Source: Crossaster papposus
Lineage: Eukaryota > Echinodermata > Asteroidea > Velatida > Solasteridae
NCBI GenBank assembly: GCA_037893245.1
Contig: JBAIAA010000074.1
Location: forward strand, 1,860,001-1,924,000
Length of the DNA stretch: 64,000 bases
Direction of reading: 5' to 3'
Positions 46,076 to 58,000 of this stretch are shown here, one piece after another; within the stretch, counting starts at the first letter, position 1, and every line of letters begins with the position of its first letter. The notes below the pieces were generated by a model, which was given only the letters and a program-made list of their open reading frames with translations, had not been told where the DNA came from and ran no database searches. The translations under genes and the position numbers were made by a program.

Positions 46076-49000
46076 GTACGAAACGTACGGAAATAATAAC
46101 AATATCACTTATCGGTAATTAATAAAACGAATAACAGTTTGACTTGGAAAGAATAGAGTATTACGATGCTACTTTAAACGCATAAACGCGAATAACGTTA
46201 CACACTGGCTGCAAGTACTGGTACTGCTAGAGTGTAGTGGCCGTGGTGGTGGTGGGTGGGCGCTTTTCTTTGTGGGAAATCCAAGGCCGTTTTTCAAACC
46301 CCAACATCGTCCCCCTGTCTCTGGCTTCGTTAACCCTAACTCCCTACACAACAAAGGAAGTTGGAGGATTTTGAAGGAATTGTATTGTTGGTTGGTTGGT
46401 GGTGGTTAATGGCACTTCTGGCAATCTGTGTGCCCTTTGTGCCAGTTGCTGTAGTCTTGCGGTCCAGTAGAGAGCTTGTTAAACTACTTTTTTCTTTTTC
46501 TTTTCCTTCTTTTTTCTTTTCTTTTACTTTTCTCTTCCTTTTTTTTTCTTCTTCTCTTTTCTTTTCTTATACTTTCTTCTTTTTTCTACTTTCTATTTTG
46601 TTTCTATTTTGTTTCTTTTTTCTTTTTTCTTTTTTCTTTTTTCTCTCTTCTCTTTTCTTTTTTCTATTTTCTTTTCTTCTTTTTTCTTTTTTCTTTTTTC
46701 TTTTTTCTTTTTTCTTTTTTCTTTTTTCTTTTTTCTTTTTTCTTTTTTCTTTTTTTTTCTTTTCTCTTTTTTTGATTTTTTTGATTTTTTGATTTTTGTT
46801 ACATACGTGTAGACTTTGCTTGAGCTTCAGAGTTGGAGTGGGAAGGGAAGGGAAAAAAGATCAAAAAACAACCTGCTACAAGAAGTTAGCTATCCAATGA
46901 CGTCTTGAGGGTAATGACTATTTGAAAATAAAAAGAAAAGAAGATACATGTGAATCAAACAAATTTGTATGTGAATTGTAGAGGCAAAACATGCAAAGAA
47001 AGCAGCGATGAGACCAGTGCGAGCAAGGCATGTGTGTAGGATGAAACAAGAGCACATGCATTGTATAGAAAGACAATATGGAATGATTTGTATACTGTGG
47101 GTGTGGATGTGAAACATATATTATAAGGAAATGTACATGGTTGGTTGGTGTTGTTTGTGAAAAGGATTAAGTTAAATATCACTGTTAGTTTCTTTAATGA
47201 AATTTAATGTATGAAGGATGCTGTGTTTTGAGTTTAACAAATTTTTAAGTGTCATTTGGTCAGAAGTAAATTTAAGTGATTTTTTAAGTATTTGTCTATT
47301 ATGTTCAAATTTTTTACATGTTGTGAGAAAATGTTCGACATTATCATAAGTATTGCATGTTTCGCAAAGTCCATCAGGATGTTTACCTATTTTTTTAAAG
47401 AAACTGTTAAGGTTTTTACATGTATCCAGCCGAAGTCTGTGAATCTTTATTTCCTGCCAGCGTGGGAGATCCCATGAGTTTAAGTGGGTGGAAATAGTGG
47501 GTTGTATATTTTTTAAGGTAGAATCTTTTGAATTATTCCATTCCATTTGCCATGTTTGTTTGAGGTGGTCCTTAAGATGATGTTTAGCTTCTGTAATTGT
47601 GAGGGGTAATTTATAGTCAATATTAGTTTTCCTGGTGGCTTTTTTGGCAATCTGGTCTACTTTTTCATTCCCATAAATACCGCAATGTCCTGGTATCCAC
47701 TCAAAGGTGACCCTATTAGCTTGGTTTTGAATGCTTATCAAGGTATGTCTAATGTCACATACAATTTTATTGCTGGGAATAGGGTGTGAGATGGCTTGAA
47801 TTGCACTTAAACAGTCACTGAAGATGCAGGTGTGCATGGGCTGAACATCTTCAATCCATTCTACAGCTAACAAAATAGCAAAGAGTTCCGCTGTAAAAAT
47901 AGAAGCCTCATTGTTTAGTTTAATACTCTTGGAGTAACTGAATTGAGGAATATAGATTCCACATCCGACTGTGTTGGTAGTAGGATTAAGTGATCCGTCA
48001 GTGTAGATGTGGAGTGAATTTCCCCACTGGGTATGTATTGTTTCTGCAGCAATGATGCCCTTTTCATTGATGTTCGATATGTGTTTAATGCGGTTGAAGA
48101 TTTCGGCCGATATGTCTGGTTTTGTGTAATGCCAGTAAGGAAAAGGGTTATGTAATGGGAAAATGTTGAAGTGAGGTTGACTGGATCTGGCTTCAAAAGG
48201 TGTGTGATGTAGACTATTTTTCCATTTTTCAGCAAAATAATGTTTCTGCCAGCAATCTGTTTGGACATACTTGTTGGGGTGAGAATTGTGCATGTTGAGT
48301 TTAATATTGTAGAGATTGCAGAGAAAACTGCGACGAAAACATAATGGGGGTTCACCACACTCTACTTGTAGTTTCTGACACGAAGTCCCGTAGAGGGCTC
48401 CGGAGCATATTCTCAGAGCCTGATATTGTATGCTGTCTAATTTCTGTTTATGTTCCATGGCCGCTGAATTAAAGGCTTCACATCCATAGTCCAGAATTGG
48501 TTTGATAAGTGTTTTGTATAGTTGAAAGAGAATACAGCAATCCGCTCCCCAGTCCTTTCCGCTAACACATCTCAAGATATTGAGTTTGGATTTGCATCTG
48601 TTGACAATATAATTTATATGGTCTTTCCAGTTAAGTTTGTTGTCGAAAATAATACCCAGAAATTTAATAGACGTCTGAAATTTAATATCAGTATTATTTA
48701 TCTGTAATTTACAGGAAGCATTGCGTTTCTGTGTAAAAAGAGTCGCAAAGGTTTTAAGAATGGATATTTTAAAACCCCATCTATCACACCAGGCAGAGAT
48801 ATCGTTTAAATTTTGTTGGATTTTTATGTTGATAAAGTTTATGTTTCTATTGGACTTCCAAATAACTATATCATCGGCATATTGGGAGATGTTGATTCCG
48901 TTTATAACTTCAGATAGACCGTTGATAGCTATGTTAAAAAGAATGGGGCTGATGACACTTCCTTGGGGAATGCCAATATTGACATTGTGCGAGTCAGAAT

Positions 49001-52000
49001 AGGTACCATTGATATTTACTTGAATTTTTCTATTAGTAAGGAAATCATCAATCCATTTAGTAATACATCCATATATTCCAAGAGAGTGAAGTTTAATGAT
49101 TATGCCTTTTGGCCATACCATGTCATATGCCTTTTCAAGGTCTAAAAAGACAGCGAGGGTGCTTTCCTTGTTGGCAAAAGCTTTATTTATGTTAGACTCT
49201 AGGTTAATGATGTGATCTTTAGTACTCCTTCCTTTACGAAAACCACTCTGATGAGTACTAAGTAGATTATGTTTTTCCAGGTGCCAGATGAGTCTGTTAT
49301 TAACCATACGTTCCATGATCTTACAGAATGTGGAGGTGAGGGCTATAGGTCTATATGACTTAGGATCGGAGGGACTTTTGCCAGGTTTTAAAATAGGAAC
49401 GAGAATAGCTTCCTTCCATGTGCTTGGGCATTGAGAAGTTTTCCATATTATGTTAAAAATGATGAGGAGAAAGCCACGGGCTTTCAGAGGGATATGTTTG
49501 ATGATATTATTACATATATTATCTTTACCAGGAGAGGTACACTTAGCTGAATTGATGGCTTCGTCAAGTTCTGATATGTTAAAAGGATCATTAATGATGT
49601 TATCATTTTCTTCAGAGTGGGAAAAGTTATCTTCTGCATTTTGTTTTACTTCAAGGAAAGAATCACTGTAGTTTTGGTCACTACTGATGGAAGCAAAACT
49701 ACTAGCAAGCAAGTTAGCCTTTTCTTTATCTGTAATGAAATCTTGATTGTTGTCTGTTAAAGTGGAAATATTAGTCTTGGTATGGGTATTGTTAATACGA
49801 TGAATTTTGTCCCAGATCTTTTTAGAGGGAGTTTGGTAGTTTAAAGTATTGCAGAAATTTTTCCAATCCTCTCTTTTAGCCACTTTTATTGTTTTACGAG
49901 CTATGGCACAAGTATATTTATAGTGAATAAGGTCTTGAGGATGACGGTTTTTTTTAAGGGTTCTAAGGGCTTCTTTACGATTTTTAATAGCTCTTTTGCA
50001 ATCATCGTTCCACCATGTGGTGGGCTTTCTTTTATAAATTTTAGTAGTAGTGGTTTGTGGGATGGAACAGTTAATAGCCTCAGTGAGTTGATTGATGTAT
50101 ATGTTATATGTCTCTTCAGCACTGCAACATGTGGTTATGTTGGGTTCAGTAATGAAACTATCACAGGCAGTTTGAAAAGTATCCCAGTTTGCTTTTTTTA
50201 TAGACCAGTGAGGGATATGTTTACGTGGCGTATGAAGACATTTTTTATTAGATTCAAAAATTATAGGATGATGATCGCTACCCCATGTGTCATCTAAAAT
50301 ATTCCAATTGTAATTAGCTGCTATGTCAGAAGTGGTAAGAGTAATATCAATGCAGGTGATGGTACCATTTGAGGTATTAATTCTTGTCCCGTCTCCATTA
50401 TTTATGCAGACAAGATGATGTTTGTCTATAAAATTTTCGATGACATGGCCATTTGTATCCATCTTCTTGCTTCCCCAAAGGGGATTATGGCTGTTGAAGT
50501 CTCCACAAATAATAGTATTTTTACCAATATGATTTTCAATGTCTATAAAGTTCTCCTCTTTCAGGGTGATACAAGGATTATAGGCATTGATAATTTTTAA
50601 TTTACTTTTATCAGAAATATAAATGTCAATTATTTGATATTGAATAGGAGATTGTTTGTCTATAATGTTGTTGACGGTGAGATTTTTTCTAGTGAAGATG
50701 GCACATCCCCCGCCAGTATTTTTATGTTCTGGTTTTCTGTCATTACGGAAAATATTGTATCCAGGGAGATTGAAGTTTTTCCCTTCCTTGAGCCAAGTTT
50801 CTTGGACGCATATGATGTCAGGTTTACTATCCCAATTGTTTATAGCATGTTTTAATTCATTTCCATGTGCAATGAGAGACTGGGCATTCCATTGTATAAT
50901 GAAGACCATGAGAATAATGTTCATGATTACGTTTGATTATTTCCTTCTTTTGGGCGATTGGAAGTTTTCTGGTTTGTTTTGGGTGTTTCAGTTTGAGAGT
51001 TCTCTGTGGTGGGTTCGTTGGGTTTTGTTTTGGATTGAGAAGATCTAGGTTGTCGAACCGGCTTATCAGGGGATTGCGAGGAATCATTATGTCTGCTCTG
51101 TTTTTCTTTGATATTGTGAGTTCTAGTTAACTGATGGTACAAGTGTTCAACTAGGGTCTTTATTTCTGATTCTCTATTTTCCTTTTTTTTAGTTGTCTCC
51201 CAGATTTGAAGTGTTCCGATAAGCAATTCTATCAGAGATTTGTCAGGTTGTAGGTAAGTTGAGGTTGGTTCAGTTTGGCAAGCAACTGGAATTTGATCAG
51301 TTTGGGTGGATGCATCTACTGATATTTTGTTAGCAGAGGACATGTTTTGTTTTCTTTGTACCGGTACATCATTTACGACTTGAGGAGTTTGTGGGATTGT
51401 CCAATTTCTTCGTTCAGGCCAGATTTGAGTTTGTTTAGGTGTTATTGTAGGTGTATATGTATCTCTAGGTTTTTCAGCATGGACAGTAATATTTGTGCTT
51501 ATGGATTTGGCAGCTTCAGCATAGGAAATGTTGTAAGTGACTCTAACTTCTTGTATCTTCTTTTCATGCTTCATGGTGTTACATCCGCCGTAGGCAGAGG
51601 AGTGATTTCCACCACATCTGCTACATTTCACCTGGTCTTTCTGGTCACATTCTTCGTAAGTATGGTTTCTACTGCATCTAACACATCTGGTATTGCTTCG
51701 ACAATTTGTAGCTGTATGACCTAGTCGTTGGCAATTGAAACAACGAATGACTGGTGGAATGTATTGTTTGATGTCAAAGTGTTGATAGCCGAATTTGATG
51801 CTCTGGGGTAAGTGAGGTGTGTTAAATGTGAGGCAGACAGAAAGGCTTTTCCCTGTTTGGCCATTTCTTCTGAAAGTGAGTCTGCGGACCTCTATTACGC
51901 CTGCTTTTTTGCATTCTTTGATTATGTCTTGTTCTGTAAGTTCTAGAGGAACGCCAGATATAACTCCCTTACTTTGAATTTCTGATTTGGCATAGTCGGT

Positions 52001-55000
52001 GGTGACTGACCATTTTCCAAGATTGGAGATTTTCCTCAATTTGTTGGCCTGTCCGGGGGTGTAGCATTTGACACTAATGCCACCTTGATTAGTTTTAGTC
52101 ACATTTTTTATGATGTCACTTCCTATTGCATTTAGTGCCTTAGCAATTTTTAGCGGGTTTATTTGGGCAAGTTTGACATCTGGTGAGTTTATGATTACTA
52201 TGGTAGGGTTTCCTTGGGTGGAGTATGTGTTTCTTCTTTTTTGTTGTCTGTAGGAACTGTTATCAGAGTCGCTGGAATTGTCGCTTTGACTTTGTGTTTT
52301 TCTTTTGTTTGTTGCTTTCACAGAGACTTGAGAATCATTTTCGTCAGCATTCATATCCTTGTCTTCTTGAGCTTGGCTCATTAATTTGTCTAAAGTTGAC
52401 CGTGGTTGGTCGTATTGTTGCCTGTTCCTGGTTTGGAATAGTTGCTGTTGGGATAGAAGGTCCCATGACATGTCTTCCTCCTCGGAGTCGTCGGCCATGT
52501 TGGTCCGACGACCGAAGGTGAAGCGTTATGTATGCAAAAGAAAATAATGTGGTATAGCCAAGAAAGCAAGTAGCAAAGGAAAAGCAAGCATAAAGTAAGA
52601 AGGCGAGCTAAATAAGGAAAATAAATCTCACCACTCGCAGTTAAGAGTCGGGCTGCGACCGATAAAAAGACGTCCACACTCTTTCGAAGCTCAAGCAAAA
52701 GTCAATTGTATTGTTCAATTGTATTGTTCAATAACAATGGTGAGGGAGTTAGGGTTAATGCAGTTTGACAATGATTATGGAGCCAGCAGAGCCTCAGTTT
52801 GAAAACGGCCTCCAAACCCAAACCTCCAAATGTTAAAGGGAGGATATACACCATTGCATAAATTCCAGAAGCAAACTAGTTAAACCTGTCCTGTTGGTTT
52901 TTTTTGAAAAAGGTGACAAATGGGATGTGACCGAAGTACCTATTGTTAAATGATTCAATCGTATATTCTTGTTATTAACCCTAACCCTGCCAAATCCAGC
53001 ACAGTCCATCTATGGTGACTGCTTGACCTTGCTGGACTCTGCACACAAGTCAATGTGACAAAGTATGCAATCTGATGCGTCTGGCAGGGTTTCTAGCCAA
53101 AATACCCTGGAGGGTTAGGGTTAATTAAAGTAGTTCTAATTCTGGTTCATTCTTAATTTTAACATCTACCTACAGCTAATTTCACCCACGGAAGGTTGAA
53201 TGCACCAGAAGAGAATGATACCTCCACCCAAACTCCCGAATTCACGTTCTACAAACACAAAGACCAAGGCGACCAGAGAAGGAAATCTCAGCGAATACTT
53301 GTCAGTTAATTATCTGACTTTATATATGTGACCGTCCACGACAAAAAGGCATCTTGACTTTTGAGATATTTAGAGAAATGAAATCTTCAAGAAATAAGCT
53401 TTAAAATGATGTATTACAAGACATAGTTGGTATTTATGGTTAGCTACAACAAGTAAAACTGAATATGAAAATTCTTTGTTTTTTATTGTTTTTCACATAT
53501 TTTTAATGGTCCTTTTCTCACATTTTTCAAGCACCAGGGTGGGGATTTTGGTCACTCGCAAACAATTGCATTTGTGCACTAGAAAGGCTAGAAAGGCAAT
53601 CAGTTCAGTGTGTTTAGAGATGGTGACTTAAATTTTGCCCCAGGGGTTGTGATTTTGTCATTTCAAAAGTGAGATAGAGATTATCCAAGAGACAATCCTC
53701 ATGGTCATTATATGGTCATAGGTAGTATGCTATTTTGTATGATCCATTTGTTTACTGTGCATGAAATGTGTATAGCAAACCAAATTAGTGCACTACTAAA
53801 TGGGTATACTAAACCAGGGGCCAATTTCATAGAGCTGCTAAGCACAAAAATATGCTTAGCATGAAAATTTGTTCTTTGATAAAACAAGGTTACAGACCAA
53901 ATTTTCACGTGATCTTTATTGTTTTTGATTGATAATCAGCTGTTTTTTTGCTTAGCATGAAAAACATGTAGAATTTTGGCTGGTAACCTGTTTTTAATGA
54001 GCAAGACTTTTTTTTGCTAAGCAAATTTTGCTGCTGAGCAGCTCTATGAAATTGGCCCCAGTTATTAACTTTTTTTAACAAATTTTGCTAAAAAAAATTT
54101 TTTTGCTAAATTTTTTTTTTAATGTTTTATAGGTTGCTGAGTCAAACTCTATGAATTATGTTGGGCAGAATTATGGAATCCATGCCCCAAAACACAGCTC
54201 AAACTGCAAGTAAGTTGATATAAATGTGACCATCCACGGCGAAAGGGCTGTAAAGTAGGCATCTTGACGCTTTGTGATATTCAGAGAAATGAAATCTACA
54301 AGAAATAAGCTTTAAAATGATGTATTTAATACAAGACATAGTTGGTATTTATGGTTAGCTACAACAAGTAACACTGAATATGAATATTATCATTTTTTAA
54401 AATTGTTTTTGACATATTTTAATGGTCCTTTTCTCTGGCAACTTTACAGCCTTTTTGTCGAGGATGGTCACAAATTTGATCTAAAACCTATCTTCAAAAG
54501 TGTATAAATGAAAATTATTGACAGAAAAAAGTACCAAATTTTGTTGACATCGCATACTTTTGGTTCTCTTCTTAAACATTGTCCCTTGTCGTACTTTCTT
54601 CTGCAGATATTTAGTTGGTGTTCTTGACAAGAAGCGTGGCAAAATGAAAGTATTTGATGCGCAGTCATTTCGTCTGAGGCCGTGGTTTGGAGAAAGCAGA
54701 CGAGATGAGGAAGCTGTCAATGCTACGAACAACGAAGAACTGACGTTCTTACAGAAGGTATGCAATCCTGCGAGATGTGGTCCAGATATGTGACCAGCTT
54801 TGCAAAAATGAGTCTGATACTGAAAATACATTTTTACATAAAGGGCCGTTTATTGTCTCGGAGGTGATTTTTCTTTCAACAAATAATATTTTTGTTTTAA
54901 GGCATTTTGGTTTCTCCGACACCTATATTTTCAGATCTGATCGATTGAAAAGATTGTTTTGATTCCTAAATTAAATTTAATACAGGTTTTTTCATTCTCT

Positions 55001-58000
55001 TACCATAGCATCTGATGAAGCACTACAATTGTAAATCTGCATTTCTTTTCAAAGACATTTTGAATATAACTGAGAAAAAGCAAATTTCCCAAAATCGTAA
55101 AAGACCGATGCATTACACTACAGAGTTGTGCCATATATCAAATGAAAGCTTATTTCCTGCTTTTTCTGACCAACTGTAAAATTGGAATTTGTTTTTAACA
55201 CATCAGGCTCGTTTTTGCAGAGTGGGTCACATAATTATTAGCTCCATCAGCACAACTTGTCCAATTTCATGGTGCTGTTTAACCAGTTCGTGTCAGAGGA
55301 CGTGTATACACAAACAGTTTTTCCGGATTTAAAAATGGATGACGGATAAACATGTCCTGGGAAAAGCCAAAAAATATCAGGGTATGCTAGCCTGAACCCG
55401 TCTCGGATCGAGGTTCGTGACAAACAAATCTGTGCCTGGGCCCGTCTCGGACCGAGGTGTGTGAAAAATAATTTTGTGCCTGGGCCCGGTCAATGTCAAA
55501 AAAACTCTGGCATGACCTTGTTAACAGTTCAGAAAAGTTTTGCTTACTAAACCCCGGTTCATACTCGGAGCAAGAGCGAAACAAATTTGTGACGTCACAG
55601 GGAGATTTTTTGGTGCTGCGAATTTGCAAAAGTTGAATACATTTTAAGTCTGGCAAATGTTTGCAGCAAATGCTTTGCAACGTCTAATTCATATCGCATT
55701 TGCGTTAGGTATGAACCAGCTCTAAAACAGCCAATTGTGCAAACCTTTAAGCACCATTTCATGACGTGGATGGGCTAATGGTTGCACCCAGAAAACTCTG
55801 GGTGCAACTGCTTACTGCTTAGCAATCGTGTGCTTAACCCTTTCAATACCGCATTGTTTTATGGGGTCACACTGCCCTGTACCGCATTCTTTCACACAAC
55901 GCACTGTTTTATGCAACTTGCAGCGTTTACTATTTGTAAACCTCAATTTTCCATTTGAAGACTTCGTTTTACCGAAAATCATTGTGTATATTATTTGTAG
56001 GCAATGAAATGGTCTTTCATATCTGTTAGTTGTTATACAAATAGAACAAAATGTAGTTATATAAAAATACACCAGCGACACCAGCTACCCAAGGCCCGGC
56101 GCGTCAAACGGCACCCCGTCCACCACCGGCACCCCGTCCACGGCGGGCCGTTGTAGTAGCACTATGACCAGGCATATCAAAGTCAAACTACGACGTAGAC
56201 ATGGAAGAAACTTCACTAGATTCATTGGAATCCTCACTAAGTTCCTCTTCAGAACTTTCCAAATCTATATCGGAGTCACTATCGGCAAATAACTATGCTA
56301 GTATTTCCGCGTTACGATCAGCCATAATGGTGATATTTTGTCCAACAAAAACAGAAGAAGATTTGTTGCGTGTTGTTTTTCTCGGAAAATTGTAATGGAA
56401 ACCCCACAAGCGTTATACACCAACAGAGGGCAGCAAACGAAAATAATGCAGCTTCTCGAAAACAGAGGCACTCTGTTGTCGAGTAAACTCGACATTGGTA
56501 CGGAAGCACACTGCGTTGCGCTGTCGAGTAAACTCGACATTGGTATTGATAGAGTTAACCAGTTCGCACCGGGATTATTTTAACATCACCGAGCCGAGAC
56601 GCGGGATTATTTTATACGAAACTCGATCCAAGGTGGGTTCAGGCCGATGGTACCGGGAAGCACACCCACGCATCTCCGGCCTTGCTCGCTGCTGACTGAC
56701 ATTTCCGGCCTTGCTCGCTGCTGACTGACATTTCCGGCCTTGCTCGTGACGTGTTTATGCGTCATCCGTTTTGAATCTGGAGAAAACTTTGCGTGTATAT
56801 ACGTCCTCCGGGGCGAACTGGTTAACAAACTGAACCAGTTTTGTTTGCAGCAATAGATTATGCAAACCAACCAAACCAAACCAAACCAAAAACTCATTTT
56901 GTTTCTTTGCTCTTTGATAACAGAATGACAGGTTAACGGAAGCCTTTGGGAGTTCTCGCAAGCAGCGTGCGTTAGAGTCGCGGCTCCGCAGTGCAGTTAC
57001 TTCCGAGGCTCTGGAAACATTGGCCAACAAGGCAGTCAAGCTTGCTCAGTCACAACCTCAGAGTGCAGCAAGTAAGTTGTCTTTTCCTTAAAGGGATCGT
57101 ATACGTTTGGTAATTACTCCAAAAATTAATGGCAATAAAAAATTACTTGGTAAGAAGTACAGCAGCTTTGGATAGTATAATGCATTTTTAGAAACTTTTC
57201 ACTTTGAAGTACTGCGGTTATGGAAAAAGATATCACTTTTTATCCCAAAAATTTGAATCTGAGAAGCGTTACTGCAGTGACGTTTCTCAGATTGTGTATT
57301 CCAATGCAGATTATTCTTCCTGCGTGGACATAACCGCTCCATATTTTTTGGCAATATCTAAAAATCGCTACCATCTTTTGAAATGAAATTTTTACAGGTT
57401 AGTTTTATGGTATATATCTATAACTATATAGGATTGAAACAAACTGTGGGTTCCAATTACCAAACGTAAACGATCCCTTTAAAGCAAATGTACATCATTT
57501 TGTTTCTGCTGTAAATGTTTCAGATATGGAAGGATTTGGGGGTTAGTATGTTATAGTAAATGTTATTACACTGAATAATTTGACGTTTTGAGTTCGTAGA
57601 TGCTGGAAAAATTAAGAAAACCAATCATGATCTTGTAGTCAGTTACCCTGACCCCACTTAAGATGAAACAGAGCAATTTGTAGATGTTGGGGAATTGTAA
57701 GATCAGAGAATCAGTTGTACCCCTTCACAGATGTGTAATCAATTGCAAAGAAAATGTGGAATAACTAAATATAAAAATTAGGAGCAGTATTTGAAAACTT
57801 TTTTTTTTCAACGCTTATCGGCCACTTTACTTACAAATGTCACCACACCAGGAGCCATTATTATACAGGATGCTTCAGACTGCCATTCCCTTACAGTCCA
57901 GTAAAGTATTTTGTGATAATTTGGTCATTTATTTTGTTGATGTTCGCAAATGTTGTTTATTCCTCTCTGTCAAAGAGTTTAGAAACATGCAAGATTTAAG

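Larger units (their letters stand above)
46797..52703 (-). mobile_element. Apparently intact RNase H-class (I-like) non-LTR retrotransposon
   Basis: The element has a gag-like ORF1 and a pol ORF2 with endonuclease, RT and RNase H, separated by two bases. A 5' leader of about 200 bp and a 3' region of about 370 bp flank them, followed by an A-rich tail with GAAAAA repeats (46480-46796). The architecture matches the I/Nimb group. Both frames are uninterrupted, suggesting recent insertion. Confidence 0.85.
46330..52758. mobile_element. TTAA-flanked 6.4 kb composite T6 carrying a LINE
   Basis: The ends are TTAACCCTAACTCCCT and its inverse AGGGAGTTAGGGTTAA; with the host family F sequence outside, this is a clean insertion at TTAA. 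The non-LINE part is short (about 46341-46480 and 52704-52754). The LINE fills the rest, on the minus strand. Everything lies in POLR1E intron 1. Confidence 0.75.
46284..52810. mobile_element. Family F MITE split by a 6.4 kb insertion
   Basis: The left part (46284-46329) starts GGCCGTTTTTCAAACCCC. The right part (52759-52810) starts TGCAGTTTGACAATG and ends TTTGAAAACGGCC. Joined, they align with the uninterrupted copy at 18631-18738. Confidence 0.7.
53325..54460. repeat. Duplicated ~150 bp segment around the family B MITE
   Basis: GAGAAATGAAATCTTCAAGA, TAAGCTTTAAAATGATGTAT and GACATAGTTGGTATTTATGG at 53368-53545 recur at 54285-54440 with minor changes. The two copies flank POLR1E exon 3 and a MITE. 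The shared starts and ends (TGTGACCGTCCACGACAAAA, TGTCGAGGATGGTCACA) suggest two copies of one inverted-end repeat. Confidence 0.55.

Noticed and set aside
46361-46812. Open frames rich in Phe, Ser and Leu
   Set aside because: They translate the TTTTTTC microsatellite that is the LINE tail; low complexity only.
48522-50855. Plus-strand frames opposite the LINE
   Set aside because: They are antisense shadows of the ORF2 polyprotein.
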